A stretch of DNA of 64,000 bases from Sagittula salina (GTDB taxonomy: Bacteria; Pseudomonadota; Alphaproteobacteria; Rhodobacterales; Rhodobacteraceae), in the NCBI RefSeq assembly GCF_017813235.1, contig NZ_JAGISH010000006.1, forward strand, positions 62,001-126,000. The letters are read 5' to 3'. Every line of letters begins with the position of its first letter. Position 1 is the stretch's first letter. The notes under the pieces were generated by a model. The model searched no databases and had not been told where the DNA came from. It saw only the letters and a program-made list of their open reading frames with translations. The translations under genes and the position numbers were made by a program. Below, piece after piece: positions 34,446 to 46,287 of this stretch.

Positions 34446-34887
34446 GCCGCCAGCCGTGGCGAATGGACGACAGTGGAAGGGGACATCCTGCCGTCCTGTG
34501 GTCGTCGAAACCACCCGAGCCACCGGCGTGATATTCCCCACGGATCGAGGGGCAGCCAATCAAACGCTCGGTTTCGATATTCGCTCGCTGCACCTGAATT
34601 ACCCATTTCCATTTCGACCACCCGCCGCAGTACGAGCAACCCGGGAAAATGATGACGCAGCGAAATAAAGCCAAATCGCCATGCCGAAGGCACTTGTGCC
34701 CCATCAGTCACCCATCGTTTGAAACAGGACCGTGAGACCCTCATTGCCTGCGCGTCCGAACCGGGCGCCAGCCGATCCGTGATATACGGGAAACCGCTGC
34801 CGAAACTCGGGGGTCCGGTTGCGTCATATGTTCGCCACGCCGCCTGACCATGCTACCTCTCCACCAAAGATACCCAACGGAGGCTCC
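34446..34887. other. 442-bp intergenic region, no gene seen
   Basis: Lower in GC than its surroundings and with no convincing reading frame, hairpin or tRNA. It ends with the promoter region and ACGGAGG ribosome site of the NYN gene. It could be decayed coding sequence or hold an unrecognised RNA. Confidence 0.5.
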
Positions 34888-35589
34888 ATGCCCAATGATA
34901 CCCGCCTGCTGGCGATCCTGATTGACGGGGACAATACCTCGCCCAAGTACGCCAAGGCGCTGTTCGAGGAGATTGCCTCCATGGGGGAGGCCTCCGTGCG
35001 GCGTGTCTACGGCGATTTCGCCAGCCCGCAGATGAACGGCTGGAGCCGGGTGACGGCGGAGTATGGCCTCGTGCCATTGCATTCGCCCGCAAACACGGTG
35101 GGCAAGAACGCCTCCGACATCGCGCTGGTGATCGACGCCATGGACCTGATGCACTCCGAACGCTTCGACGGCTTCGTGCTGGTGAGTTCGGACAGCGATT
35201 TCACCCGGCTGGCCAGCCGCATCCGTGAACAGGGACTGGATGCCTACGGCATGGGGATGCAGAAGACGCCCGATGCCTTCCGCAAGGCCTGCAAGCGCTT
35301 CATCTACCTCGAGAACATCGATTCCGGACCGACCGAGGAAAAGGAAAAGAAAGAGGGCAAGCGCCCGCTCTCGGAGGCGCGCGACCTGATCTTTCGGGCG
35401 ATGGAATCGATCGAGGGCAACGACGAGTGGTACAAGCTGGGCGATATTGGCCAGGTCATCACGGCGGCAAACCCGGATTTCGATACGCGCACCTATGGCA
35501 AACGCAAGCTGAGCGATCTCGTCAAGGTTCTGAAGGTCTTCGAGACCCGCACGGAAGCGAGCCAGCTGATGGTGCGGCGGGTCGACTGA
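34888..35589 (+). CDS. NYN-domain protein (LabA/DUF88 type) with LOTUS-like C-terminus
   Basis: A 233-residue protein. The N-terminal NYN nuclease-like domain (1-145) has the expected acidic residues: LIDGDNTSP at 9-17, SDIALVIDAMDL in the middle and SSDSDFTRLA after it, a PIN-like metal-binding arrangement for RNA cleavage. The C-terminal 80 residues (LIFRAMESIEGNDEWYKLGDIG to GKRKLSDLVKVL) fit an OST-HTH/LOTUS RNA-binding domain, joined by a Lys/Glu-rich linker. The start at 34888 has ACGGAGG upstream. RNA targets are unknown. Confidence 0.87.
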   Translation: MPNDTRLLAILIDGDNTSPKYAKALFEEIASMGEASVRRVYGDFASPQMNGWSRVTAEYGLVPLHSPANTVGKNASDIALVIDAMDLMHSERFDGFVLVSSDSDFTRLASRIREQGLDAYGMGMQKTPDAFRKACKRFIYLENIDSGPTEEKEKKEGKRPLSEARDLIFRAMESIEGNDEWYKLGDIGQVITAANPDFDTRTYGKRKLSDLVKVLKVFETRTEASQLMVRRVD

Positions 35590-35722
35590 GCCAACGCGAC
35601 TACCCCTTTCCTGATCGAAACACCGCCGCGAACGCGAGGGTCCGCCCCTCGCGTTCCTCGGTCTGGCCCTTCTCCGCGTTGTGTGCTTGATACGCCGCGA
35701 AACCGAGATTGGAGCCTGCCCC

Positions 35723-36577
35723 ATGTTCATCGCTTCGCTGATCGCCAGACCCGGCCACCTCGACCCCGCGTTGGTGGAATCGCTCCGCAACGCGTTCGGC
35801 GGTGCTGAGGTGGTCTGGCTTGCGCCCGACGAGGCGGCGGAATTCGCGCTGCCGGTGCGGCCGACGAACTTCGACGAGGTTCGGGAGACGGTCGCGGACC
35901 AAGTGGATCTTAATATCGTCCCGGCGGAGGGGCGGGCAAAGAAAATGCTTCTGGCCGACATGGATTCCACGATGATCCAGCAAGAGTGCATTGACGAATT
36001 GGCCGAGGTCGCCGGTGTCGGCGCGCATGTGAAGGACATCACGGCGCGGGCGATGAACGGAGAACTCGATTTCGAAGGCGCGCTGATCGAACGGGTGGCA
36101 CTCTTGAAGGGCCTGCCGGAAGGGGTGATTGATCAGGTTGTGGCGGAGCGGATCACGCTGATGCCGGGCGGTGCGGAACTGATCGCGCGGATGCACAAGG
36201 CCGGGGCCCATGCGGCGCTGGTTTCGGGCGGGTTCACGGCATTCACCGCAAAGGTCGCGGCACTTCTGGGCTTTGACGAGAACCGCGCAAATACACTGGT
36301 CGTCGAAGGAGGCGCACTGACCGGCGAGGTCGGGCGGCCGATCCTGGGCAAACAGGCGAAGGTCGAAGCGCTCGAGCAGATCACCGCCCGGCTGGGGATT
36401 ACGGAGGCGGAGGTGCTCGCGGTGGGTGACGGGGCCAATGACCTCGGGATGCTGACGCTTGCGGGCATGGGTGTGGCGTTGCACGCAAAGCCCTCGGTGC
36501 AGGCGCAGTGCGATCTGCGGGTGAATCACGGCGATCTGACGGCGCTCCTCTACTTGCAGGGTTACGCCAGGGCATAG
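35723..36577 (+). CDS. serB: Phosphoserine phosphatase
   Basis: SerB removes phosphate from phosphoserine in the last step of serine synthesis. The 284-residue HAD enzyme has motif I DMDSTMIQQEC near residue 77, Ser/Thr motif II in ALVSGGFTAFT, a Lys in the LGKQAKVEAL region and motif IV in GDGANDLGML. The N-terminal 75 residues form an ACT-like regulatory part. The start at 35723 is chosen from the family N-terminus and the GGAG upstream. A plus-oriented 3'-end repeat follows the stop. Confidence 0.94.
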   Translation: MFIASLIARPGHLDPALVESLRNAFGGAEVVWLAPDEAAEFALPVRPTNFDEVRETVADQVDLNIVPAEGRAKKMLLADMDSTMIQQECIDELAEVAGVGAHVKDITARAMNGELDFEGALIERVALLKGLPEGVIDQVVAERITLMPGGAELIARMHKAGAHAALVSGGFTAFTAKVAALLGFDENRANTLVVEGGALTGEVGRPILGKQAKVEALEQITARLGITEAEVLAVGDGANDLGMLTLAGMGVALHAKPSVQAQCDLRVNHGDLTALLYLQGYARA

Positions 36578-36586
36578 GGGTCGGAA

Positions 36587-36715
36587 GGGGGCCCTGCCCC
36601 CATCGCCCCGGCGGAGCAAATCCCCCCGGGTATTTTTGCCAAGAAGAAGCAGGGCACGTCTGCGGCTTCTTCTTGGTCCAAATTCCTCCCAAATTCCTCC
36701 GGAGGCCCCGGCCTC
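36587..36715. repeat. Head-to-head pair of dispersed 3'-end repeats, copies 5 and 6
   Basis: Plus-oriented copy (36587-36650): hairpin GGGGGC/GCCCCC, then CCCCGGGTATTTTTG and the tail CCAAGAAGAAGC. Minus-oriented copy (36665-36715): GCTTCTTCTTGG, then TCCAAATTCC. The two tails form a perfect 12-bp inverted repeat 14 bases apart. Each copy points out of the gene it follows (serB, asparaginase). Confidence 0.75.
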
Positions 36716-36719
36716 TTTC

Positions 36720-37724
36720 TCAGAATACGCCGACCTTAGGGCGGATTTCTCCGGTCACGGTTCCGGCGAAGTTGTGGATCGCGGGATTGAGGAAGCGTTT
36801 CACATCCGGGTGCTCCGCATCGACGACGCCCAGACGCACCAACAGCGCGGCGATGGCGCAGTCGGAGGCGCGGGTGGCACCATCGGCGATCTTCAGCGAG
36901 ACCCCCTGACCGCGTTCAGGCAGGATGGCGATGAAGTAGCCCTCCGCCCCGGTCTTGATGGCGACAGGCTCCTTGGCGGCGCGCATCAACAGGGTGCAGG
37001 CCCGGCCTTCGCCGGCGACGTGGGCCGGGTGTGCAATCATCGCCTGGGTGAGGCGCGTGGCGGATTTCGACAACACATCGCCGCGGGTCTCGGCAGAGCC
37101 GAAAAAGGCCATGGCGCGCGCCATGCCGTGCATCGTGGTCGCGAAGTTCGGGGCAGAGCAGCCGTCGATGCCGTAGCCGGGGCTTGTCTCGCCGGTGACC
37201 TCCTCGAAGACAGAGCGGATGGCGCGCTGGACTGCGTGGTCCGGGCAGCAGTAGTCGGGGCCCGCGCGCAGGTGCTTGGTCAGCGTGAGGAAGCCTGTAT
37301 GCTTACCCGAACAGTTGTTCATGATGCGGCGGGGATCCTCGCGGTCGCGGATCATCGAAAGGCGCAGGTCCTTGTCGCGCGACGGTTCCGGCCCGCAGAT
37401 CAGATCGGACTCGGAGCGCCCGATGTCCGCAAGCCACGCCGCGACGGCCTGATTGTGGAGCGGCGCACCCTGGTGGGAGGCGCAGGCCAGCGCCAGCCGC
37501 TCGGTGGACAGCGACGCCGCGTCTGCCGCGCCGGAGGCCACCAGCGGCAGCGCCTGCAGCATCTTGGCCGAGGAGCGCGGCAGAATGACTTCTTCCGGGT
37601 TGCCCCAGCAATCCATGATTTCGCCGGAGGCATCGCAGATTACCGCATGGCCGGAATGGCGGCTTTCCGCCAGAGGTCCGCGGACGACTTCGACCATTTC
37701 GACCGGGTTGGTTTGCGCGCGCAT
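36720..37724 (-). CDS. Asparaginase II family protein
   Basis: A 334-residue protein of the Asparaginase_II family (Rhizobium AnsA-like thermolabile enzymes), which hydrolyses asparagine to aspartate and ammonia. Family landmarks are EVVRGPLAESRHSGHAV near the N-terminus, RSSAKMLQALP, the SHQGAPLHN region, NNCSGKHTGFL and GYGIDGCSAPNF near residue 180. The Cys, Ser and Lys residues in these motifs are those tied to catalysis or zinc in the family. The start at 37724 is chosen from the family N-terminus. It converges with serB. Confidence 0.88.
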   Translation of the reverse strand: MRAQTNPVEMVEVVRGPLAESRHSGHAVICDASGEIMDCWGNPEEVILPRSSAKMLQALPLVASGAADAASLSTERLALACASHQGAPLHNQAVAAWLADIGRSESDLICGPEPSRDKDLRLSMIRDREDPRRIMNNCSGKHTGFLTLTKHLRAGPDYCCPDHAVQRAIRSVFEEVTGETSPGYGIDGCSAPNFATTMHGMARAMAFFGSAETRGDVLSKSATRLTQAMIAHPAHVAGEGRACTLLMRAAKEPVAIKTGAEGYFIAILPERGQGVSLKIADGATRASDCAIAALLVRLGVVDAEHPDVKRFLNPAIHNFAGTVTGEIRPKVGVF

Positions 37725-37941
37725 GATCTGCCCCCATTTGCTGTCTCGCACCCCATATCCGGGGCCGGATCGCTTTGCCATACCGCCCTGAGCGACTTTC
37801 TGCCAACAGGGCTTTCGCATTTCGGTTTTTTCGGGCTAAAGTCCCGCCGTCGAGAGAAAACACCGTCGCGGTGTCATTGCGGGTCGGGACAGGGCCGGAC
37901 AGGCGACAGGTCAGAGGCAAGGACAGCTGGAGGCTGCACGA

Positions 37942-38490
37942 ATGAAATCTCATTTTGGTCGGATGGTTGCGGCCGTTCTGATGCTGGGGACCGCCGCGGC
38001 GTCTTCTTTCGCCGTGACCGGGGCGCTGGCACAGGAAAGCAGCACGAACCGTGTCGACGCGATGACCGACTGGTCGGTTTTCGAGGGCAAGAGCCCCCGA
38101 GAATGCTGGGCGGTCACCACCTACAAGGAAAGCGTGAACAGCAAGGACGGCCGCGTCGTGGCCGTGACACGGGGCGAGATCCTTCTGATGGTCTTCTTCC
38201 GCCCTGACCAGGAAGTGAAGGGTCAGGTGGCGTTCACTGGCGGCTATCCCTTTGCGCCCGGTTCTACCGTCAATGTGAAGGTCGATGACGCGGAATTCGA
38301 GCTGTACACCGAGGGCGAATGGGCATGGCCCGCCACGCCGCAGGACGACCAGAAGCTGACCACCGCGATGAAGCGCGGCTCGTCCGCCGTGCTGACCGCG
38401 GTTTCGGCGCGCGGCACGACGACGAAGGACACGTTCTCTCTGCTCGGGTTTACCGCAGCGGTCGAGGACGCCGAGAAGCGCTGCAACTGA
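37942..38490 (+). CDS. Invasion-associated locus B (IalB)-like protein
   Basis: A 182-residue secreted protein. The signal peptide has the core MVAAVLMLGTAAASSFAVTGALA, cut near residue 31. The mature domain fits the IalB family: WSVFEGKSPRECWAVT, a central GRVVAVTRGEILLMVFFRP sheet, and a closing EDAEKRCN, with two Cys likely joined. IalB was named from Bartonella, but the family is common in free-living alphaproteobacteria and its normal periplasmic role is unclear. It is followed after seven bases by dgoK. Confidence 0.82.
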   Translation: MKSHFGRMVAAVLMLGTAAASSFAVTGALAQESSTNRVDAMTDWSVFEGKSPRECWAVTTYKESVNSKDGRVVAVTRGEILLMVFFRPDQEVKGQVAFTGGYPFAPGSTVNVKVDDAEFELYTEGEWAWPATPQDDQKLTTAMKRGSSAVLTAVSARGTTTKDTFSLLGFTAAVEDAEKRCN

Positions 38491-38497
38491 CGCCGAA

Positions 38498-39403
38498 ATG
38501 ACAGCGCAGGACCCCGGCGCAAGGCCGGACTGGATCGCCGTCGACTGGGGCACCTCGCACCTGCGGGTCTGGCCCATGCGCGGTGGCACACCCCTGACCC
38601 GGTTGCAAAGCGACCGGGGCATGGGACAGCTTTCCCCCGACACATTCGAAGCCACGCTGGTCTCTCTGCTGGGCGACTGGCTGGCGGGAATCGAAAACAG
38701 ACTGCCCGTGCTGGTCTGCGGCATGGCCGGCGCGCGTCAGGGCTGGCGGGAGGCGCCCTATGCAGCGGTGCCCTGCACCCCGCCGGTAACAGGCGTCCCG
38801 GTGGAAACCGTTGATCCGCGCCTTGCCGTCACGATCCTTCCCGGACTGAGCCAGACGCAGCCCGCCGATGTGATGCGCGGCGAGGAAACGCAGATTGGCG
38901 GTTTCCTGCGCGGCACGCCCGGCTTTGACGGGGTGATCTGCCTGCCCGGCACGCATACCAAATGGGCGCATGTGAGCGCGCAGGAGGTCGTATCCTTCCG
39001 CACTTTCATGACCGGAGAGTTGTTTGCGCTGCTGTCGAAGCAGTCGGTGCTGCGGTTCTCCATGGGCGAAGGCTGGGACGATGCTGCGTTTGGTGATGCC
39101 GTGGGCGATGCCATGGCGCGGCCCGCGACGCTTGCGGCGGATCTGTTCGGTCTGCGCGCCGCGACGCTGCTGGAGGGGTTGTCTCCCGGTGCGGCAAAGG
39201 CGCGGCTGTCGGGCCTGCTGATCGGGGTGGAACTGGCCGGGGCACGGCCCTATTGGCTGGGTCAGGAGATCGTCATCCTTGGGGAGGACGGCATGGCCGG
39301 GGCCTACCGCGACGCGTTGGTGGCGCAAGGCGCACAGGTGCGTTGCGTTCCGGTCGACGACATGACGCTGGCGGGGCTGATCGCCGCGAGGGAGAAGACA
39401 TGA
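38498..39403 (+). CDS. dgoK: 2-dehydro-3-deoxygalactonokinase
   Basis: DgoK phosphorylates 2-keto-3-deoxygalactonate in the De Ley-Doudoroff galactose pathway. The 301-residue sugar kinase has the phosphate-loop motif AVDWGTSHLRVW near residue 14, LVCGMAGARQGW near 70, and LPGTHTKWAHV near 150, all typical of DgoK. The stop overlaps the start of the aldolase gene by four bases. dgoK and dgoA together turn 2-keto-3-deoxygalactonate into pyruvate and glyceraldehyde 3-phosphate. Genes for the earlier steps and a regulator are not next to them. Confidence 0.92.
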   Translation: MTAQDPGARPDWIAVDWGTSHLRVWPMRGGTPLTRLQSDRGMGQLSPDTFEATLVSLLGDWLAGIENRLPVLVCGMAGARQGWREAPYAAVPCTPPVTGVPVETVDPRLAVTILPGLSQTQPADVMRGEETQIGGFLRGTPGFDGVICLPGTHTKWAHVSAQEVVSFRTFMTGELFALLSKQSVLRFSMGEGWDDAAFGDAVGDAMARPATLAADLFGLRAATLLEGLSPGAAKARLSGLLIGVELAGARPYWLGQEIVILGEDGMAGAYRDALVAQGAQVRCVPVDDMTLAGLIAAREKT

Positions 39404-40011
39404 CCCATACACGCGAAATCATCGCCATCCTGCGTGGACTGACGGCCGAGACGGCCGAAGGCGTCGCGGAGGCGCTGATTGGGGCGGGCATCACCCGGAT
39501 CGAGGTGCCTCTGAATTCGCCGCGCCCGTTCGAGAGCATTGCCGCGATGGTGGCACTTGCCGGGGACCGCGCCGTTATCGGCGCTGGCACGGTGTTGACG
39601 GCGGAGGATGTGGCGCGTCTGAAGGCCATCGGCGCGGGCATGGTGGTCTCGCCCGATTGCAACCCCGAAGTCATCCGTGCCACGAAGGCGGCGGAGATGC
39701 TGTCCTACCCCGGCGTCTTTACCGCCACGGAGGCCTTTACCGCGCTGCGCAACGGCGCGGACGGGTTGAAGTTCTTTCCCGCGTCAAAGCTGGGAACCGA
39801 TGGCTACGGCGCGCTACGGGCCGTGCTGCCCGCGGACGTGAAGTGCTACGCTGTCGGCGGCGTCGATGTGTCGAACATGGCGGAGTGGTGGGCAGCCGGG
39901 ATCGCGGGCTTTGGCCTGGGATCATCGCTGTTCAAGCCGGGCATGTCCGCCGCAGACGTTGCGGAGAAAGCGCGTGACGTGGTGGCGCAATACGATGCGC
40001 TGAGCCGCTGA
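39400..40011 (+). CDS. dgoA: 2-dehydro-3-deoxy-6-phosphogalactonate aldolase
   Basis: A 203-residue class I aldolase of the KDPG/KDPGal family. IAILRGLTAETAEGVAEAL at the N-terminus, the catalytic Glu in RIEVPLNSP (the PLNS variant marks the KDPGal branch), the Schiff-base Lys in GLKFFPASKLG near residue 124, and VGGVDVSNM near the end are all present. It splits the product of DgoK. The start at 39400 overlaps the dgoK stop (ATGA). A longer frame upstream is a shadow of dgoK. Confidence 0.92.
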   Translation: MTHTREIIAILRGLTAETAEGVAEALIGAGITRIEVPLNSPRPFESIAAMVALAGDRAVIGAGTVLTAEDVARLKAIGAGMVVSPDCNPEVIRATKAAEMLSYPGVFTATEAFTALRNGADGLKFFPASKLGTDGYGALRAVLPADVKCYAVGGVDVSNMAEWWAAGIAGFGLGSSLFKPGMSAADVAEKARDVVAQYDALSR

Positions 40012-40433
40012 GTACGGCACCCCTACCCTCACCCGGCGGACCGGGTCTTGGAAAAAACAAAGAGATGAGAACCCTCGGCATGCTGGCGCATGCCAGAATT
40101 TTTATTCGGGCAAGCCGAGGAGGGGCGGTGCGGCCTGATGCTGGGTGGCTTTCGCCATGGTCTCGGGGAGGCGTCGGGCGATTCTTCTCCGATGCCCCCC
40201 TGCGGCGGCGGCAGGAGGATCAGACGTGGCTTTCGCGAGGTGACTTCGGCCCATCGGGGACGGAGCGGAAGAAAGGCGCTGGCGAGGCATCGCGCGGTCG
40301 CAGCGGCAAAGGCTGCCATGGCGCGATGGACATTCACGCGGGAGCGGCCGGAGCGCATGATGACGCCGGAGGCTCTGCTCATTAACTGCCCGGCGGGCCG
40401 CTGACCGAGCGAGAGAGCGCGCCGAGACCCACC
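40012..40433. other. 422-bp intergenic region between dgoA and copA
   Basis: A small hairpin (ACCCGG/CCGGGT at 40039-40054) follows dgoA. The rest contains short open frames on both strands without ribosome sites or family character. No RNA gene or copper-responsive operator was recognised. Confidence 0.5.
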
Positions 40434-42941
<2,508 letters not shown>

Positions 42942-43019
42942 GATCAGCCTCCTGTTCCGCTGGAGATAGGGCTTCCAGTCGCTGGAGGGTCAAGGGTTGA
43001 CCGTGGAAATACCCGACGG

Positions 43020-43126
43020 CTGGGGGCGCCGCCCCCAGACCCCCGCGGTATTTGAGAACCAAAGAAGCAAGGGGCATGGTCGTTATGCTTCTTCGTGGTT
43101 CATGGACCTCCAGGCGGAGGCTCCGG
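43020..43126. repeat. Head-to-head pair of dispersed repeats, copies 7 and 8
   Basis: Plus-oriented copy (43020-43070): hairpin CTGGGGGC/GCCCCCAG, CCCCGCGGTATTTGAG and the tail AACCAAAGAAGCA. Minus-oriented copy (43087-43126): GCTTCTTCGTGGTTC, then the hairpin CCTCC/GGAGG. The minus copy lies downstream of rlmN. The plus copy lies upstream of copA. Confidence 0.7.
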
Positions 43127-43214
43127 TCCGCGCAGGCACGGCGATCCGTGCAAAGCGCGGACAGAAAGGGTGACGTCCGAGCGCGGGCTGGTCGCCCGCA
43201 ACCAGTATGGGCGA

Positions 43215-44408
43215 TCAGGCGGTGCCGGTTTCCGCGGCAATCTGGGCGCGGGATTTGCGCTGGCGTTCTGTTGCGGATTTCAGCTGACCGCAGGCGGCCA
43301 TGATGTCTTCGCCGCGGGGCGTGCGGATCGGGGAGGCGTAGCCGGCTTTGTAGATGATGTCGGCAAATTTCTCGATCCGGTCCCAGTCGGAGCGCTGGTA
43401 GGGCGAACCGGGCCATTCGTTGAAGGGGATCAGGTTGATCTTTGCCGGGATGCCCGCGATGAGTTTGACCAGGCGGCGCGCGTCGGCGTCACTGTCGTTC
43501 ACATCTTTCAGCATGACGTATTCAAAGGTGATCCGCTCGGAGTTCGACAGGCGCGGATATTCGCGCAGGGCATCGAGCAGCGTGGCAATGTTCCAGCGCT
43601 TGTTGATCGGCACCAGCTTGTCGCGGACCTCGTCGGTAGTGGCGTGGAAGGAGACCGCCATGAGGCAGCCGATTTCCTCGGCGCATCTGGCGATCTCCGG
43701 CACGACACCGGAGGTCGACAGCGTGATGCGGCGGCGCGACAGGGCGATGCCCTCGCCGTCCATGGCGATCTTCATCGCGTCGCGCACATTGTCGAAGTTG
43801 TAGAGCGGTTCCCCCATACCCATGAGCACGATGTTGGACAGCAGGCGCGGGCCCTGTTCGCCGGTGCCCACCCCCGCCTCCGGCCATTCGCCAAGATCGT
43901 CACGCACCAGCATGATCTGCCCGACGATTTCGCCCGCTGTCAGGTTGCGTACCAGGCGCTGCGTGCCGGTGTGGCAGAAGGAGCAGGTCAGCGTACAGCC
44001 CACCTGGGAAGAAACGCAGAGCGTGCCGCGATCCTCCTCCGGGATGTAGACGGTTTCCACTTCGTGCCCGCCCGCGATGCGCACGAGGTATTTGCGCGTG
44101 CCGTCAGCGGAGACCTGTTTCGAAACGATCTCCGGCAGGGCGATGTCGAAATGGTCGGCGAGTTTGGCGCGGTAATCCTTGGCCAGGTTGGTCATCAGGG
44201 AGAAGTCGCGCACGCCCCAGAAGTAGAGCCACTGCCACACCTGATTGACGCGCATCTTCGCCTGCTTTTCAGGCGTGCCCATATCGATCAGCGCGACGTG
44301 CAGGGCGTCGCGGGTCAGGCCGACGATGTTCGTCCGGCCGTCTACGGGCAGTTTACGCGGGATCGTCAACACGTCCTGGGTGATCGGAGCGTCGGTCATG
44401 AAAGCCAT
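43215..44408 (-). CDS. rlmN: 23S rRNA (adenine2503-C2)-methyltransferase
   Basis: RlmN is a radical-SAM methyltransferase that modifies A2503 of 23S rRNA and A37 of some tRNAs. The 397-residue protein has the CxxxCxxC cluster motif as [11 protein letters not shown] near residue 125, the [12 protein letters not shown] segment, the ISxSG-like [11 protein letters not shown] and the mechanistic Cys near the C-terminus in IMAACGQL. Length and order fit RlmN rather than Cfr. It stands alone, transcribed toward copA. Confidence 0.94.
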   Translation of the reverse strand: MAFMTDAPITQDVLTIPRKLPVDGRTNIVGLTRDALHVALIDMGTPEKQAKMRVNQVWQWLYFWGVRDFSLMTNLAKDYRAKLADHFDIALPEIVSKQVSADGTRKYLVRIAGGHEVETVYIPEEDRGTLCVSSQVGCTLTCSFCHTGTQRLVRNLTAGEIVGQIMLVRDDLGEWPEAGVGTGEQGPRLLSNIVLMGMGEPLYNFDNVRDAMKIAMDGEGIALSRRRITLSTSGVVPEIARCAEEIGCLMAVSFHATTDEVRDKLVPINKRWNIATLLDALREYPRLSNSERITFEYVMLKDVNDSDADARRLVKLIAGIPAKINLIPFNEWPGSPYQRSDWDRIEKFADIIYKAGYASPIRTPRGEDIMAACGQLKSATERQRKSRAQIAAETGTA

Positions 44409-44477
44409 CCTCTGGGAGAAGAAGCGCCTTATATACAGGATTCGGCGGCGAATTCCATAGAGCCGCGCGCATTTGGC

Positions 44478-45200
44478 TCAGTTCAGTGGCTTCGCCTCGG
44501 CAAAGGCGCGGGACGTCTGGTCGCGGCGTTCGGCGCGGGCGCGGGCGGCAGAGACGAGCGCGCGGAAAATCGCGCGCTGGCGGTGCGCGTAGAACAGGTG
44601 TTCAGGGTGCCACTGGACGCCCAGCGCGAAGGGGTCGGAGGAGCGCTCGATCGCCTGCACCATGCCCGCGGTATCCCGGGCGGAGATGCGCAGCCCCTGC
44701 CCCAGCCGGTCCACCGCCTGAGTGTGCAGCGCGTTGACCTTCATCGGTGCGTGCCCGGCGAGGCGGGCCAGCAGCGTGTCCTCCGCCACGCAAATGTCGC
44801 GCTTGGGCAGGATGGTCGTGATCTTCCGCGCGGGGGCGAAAGTGGCCCATGCGTCCTGATCCAGCGTGCCGCCCAGCGCCACGTTCAGCATTTGTGCGCC
44901 GCGGCAGATGCCCAGTACGGGGATATTGCGGCTGATGGCCTCTTCGGCGATGCAGCGCTCGAAGGCGTCTCGATCCGGGTCGAGCCGGGCGGAGACGCCG
45001 ATAGTACCACCGTACAGCTCCGGTCCGATATCGTCGCCGCCACCGATGATGACACCATCCACGGCATCGAGGTCGTGCGGCCGCCCGGCGCCCCAGCGCA
45101 TGCCGCGTCCCCCGGTCAGCCAGAGGTTCAGGTTCACCAGTGGAAAGATGCGCCAGCCGGAACGTCGAGAGGTGGTGACGCCGATCACCGGCCGGGTCAT
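44478..45200 (-). CDS. Class I glutamine-amidotransferase-fold hydrolase (peptidase C26, PuuD-like)
   Basis: A 240-residue protein of the peptidase C26 family, which includes the gamma-glutamyl-GABA hydrolase PuuD. The nucleophile Cys is in LGICRGAQMLNVALGG near residue 98, the catalytic His-x-Glu in VQWHPEHLF near 200, and VDGVIIGGGDDIGPELYGG is the N-terminal substrate loop. Its start at 45200 overlaps the stop of the amidoligase gene in ATGA. The pairing suggests it trims or recycles a gamma-glutamyl-type amide made by the amidoligase. PuuD function in polyamine breakdown is possible, but the polyamine locus is 35 kb away. Confidence 0.85.
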   Translation of the reverse strand: MTRPVIGVTTSRRSGWRIFPLVNLNLWLTGGRGMRWGAGRPHDLDAVDGVIIGGGDDIGPELYGGTIGVSARLDPDRDAFERCIAEEAISRNIPVLGICRGAQMLNVALGGTLDQDAWATFAPARKITTILPKRDICVAEDTLLARLAGHAPMKVNALHTQAVDRLGQGLRISARDTAGMVQAIERSSDPFALGVQWHPEHLFYAHRQRAIFRALVSAARARAERRDQTSRAFAEAKPLN

Positions 45201-46171
45201 TCCGCAGCCTCGCTGATCAGCGCCTCGTCGTGGTGGTCCAGCAGGCGCTTGACCTTGGCGCACCAGCGGCGTTCCGCCCCCGGCGCGTTATGCGCATGGT
45301 CGAGCCATTCGGCACGCAGCGCGTTGAGCAACGGGGCATTGAAAGCCACGCGTTCCACCAACGCCCAGAACCCCCAGGCACGCGCCAGCGACCAGCCCGG
45401 TTCGTCGATGCGGCAATCGGGCATCCTAAAGTGAAAAGTCGGGCGGGCGGAAGTCTTGTCCGGGCGCGGAAAGCGATCCTTGTACAGGTCCGGATGCGCG
45501 TGGGCGAAGAGCGGAAAGAGGTCGAGCCCGTGATTGCGGCTTTGGACGTGAGGCGCCATGATACCCATCAAGTCCGCAAGGGTATCGGGCCGTTCCGTCA
45601 CCATCCCCGTAACAAACGCTGTCGGCCACGGGTTGACGTAGGGCATCAGACGGCGCGTCATGTCCAGGTCGGCCTCGCGCCGCAGCCAAGGCTCCAGCAG
45701 CCCGAAGGCGAGGATCGTCGCCAGCGTGTGGGGATGGTCGGGGGCGACGACTTCGGGGTTGAGGTGCACACCGAAGCCGAGCAGCACGCCATCGCTGGTG
45801 CCGGTGGCACCCGCGTCGCGCAGCGCCTGCACAAGGCGATCAAGCGAGGCAACACCCGCACGGGTCAAGGGCGGGGTGATGATCTCTACGGGAACCAGGC
45901 CGGTGGCGAGGCTCAGACCCGCCTCGAGAAAGGGAATATCCTTTTTCTTGCGCAGGACGGTGTCGAGTTCGACGCCGATATCGCCCAGTTCGGAGCCTTC
46001 GACGATCAGCTCGTGGGTATCTTCGTCGTGGGCCGTGCCGCCGAGCACCTCGGCCACCACCTCAGCCGCGCGGGTCTCGTCCATCCCGGCGAATTCGATC
46101 TCCACCCCCGTGCGGCGGGGATCGCCCGCGTCCGTTTCGGGGCATGGCAGGTCCGGGTAGATTTGGGGCAT
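45197..46171 (-). CDS. Amidoligase-family enzyme (Amidoligase_2)
   Basis: A 324-residue protein of the glutamine-synthetase-like amidoligase family. RTGVEIEFAGM near residue 21 is the hallmark strand with metal-binding Glu residues; ELIVEGSELGDIGVELDT, the VEIITPPL strand near 116 and GFGVHLNPEV near 155 complete the ATP/metal site. These enzymes are thought to join an amino group to a carboxyl group using ATP, and are known mainly from comparative genomics. It is the upstream gene of a four-base-overlapping pair with a PuuD-like hydrolase. The product is unknown. Confidence 0.82.
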   Translation of the reverse strand: MPQIYPDLPCPETDAGDPRRTGVEIEFAGMDETRAAEVVAEVLGGTAHDEDTHELIVEGSELGDIGVELDTVLRKKKDIPFLEAGLSLATGLVPVEIITPPLTRAGVASLDRLVQALRDAGATGTSDGVLLGFGVHLNPEVVAPDHPHTLATILAFGLLEPWLRREADLDMTRRLMPYVNPWPTAFVTGMVTERPDTLADLMGIMAPHVQSRNHGLDLFPLFAHAHPDLYKDRFPRPDKTSARPTFHFRMPDCRIDEPGWSLARAWGFWALVERVAFNAPLLNALRAEWLDHAHNAPGAERRWCAKVKRLLDHHDEALISEAAE

Positions 46172-46287
46172 GGTTACAGTCTCACGGGCTCACGGGTTTT
46201 TGCGGCGGGTCTTGCGCCAGAGGTGCGCTGGTCTGAACCGGGGGCTCAGGGCCAACGCGCGCCCGGCTTCACGGTTCCTGTCCCGGG

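Noticed and set aside
34446..34887. Non-coding RNA or riboswitch before the NYN gene
   Set aside because: No strong hairpin with a T-run and no known aptamer pattern could be made out by eye.
40029..40404. Small genes between dgoA and copA on either strand
   Set aside because: Two overlapping open frames on opposite strands, both Arg/Pro/Gly-rich, without ribosome sites or recognisable features.
43095..45434. Open frame of about 780 codons on the plus strand across rlmN and the C26 hydrolase
   Set aside because: It runs through two well-supported minus-strand genes and has only low-complexity Arg/Gly/His-rich sequence.
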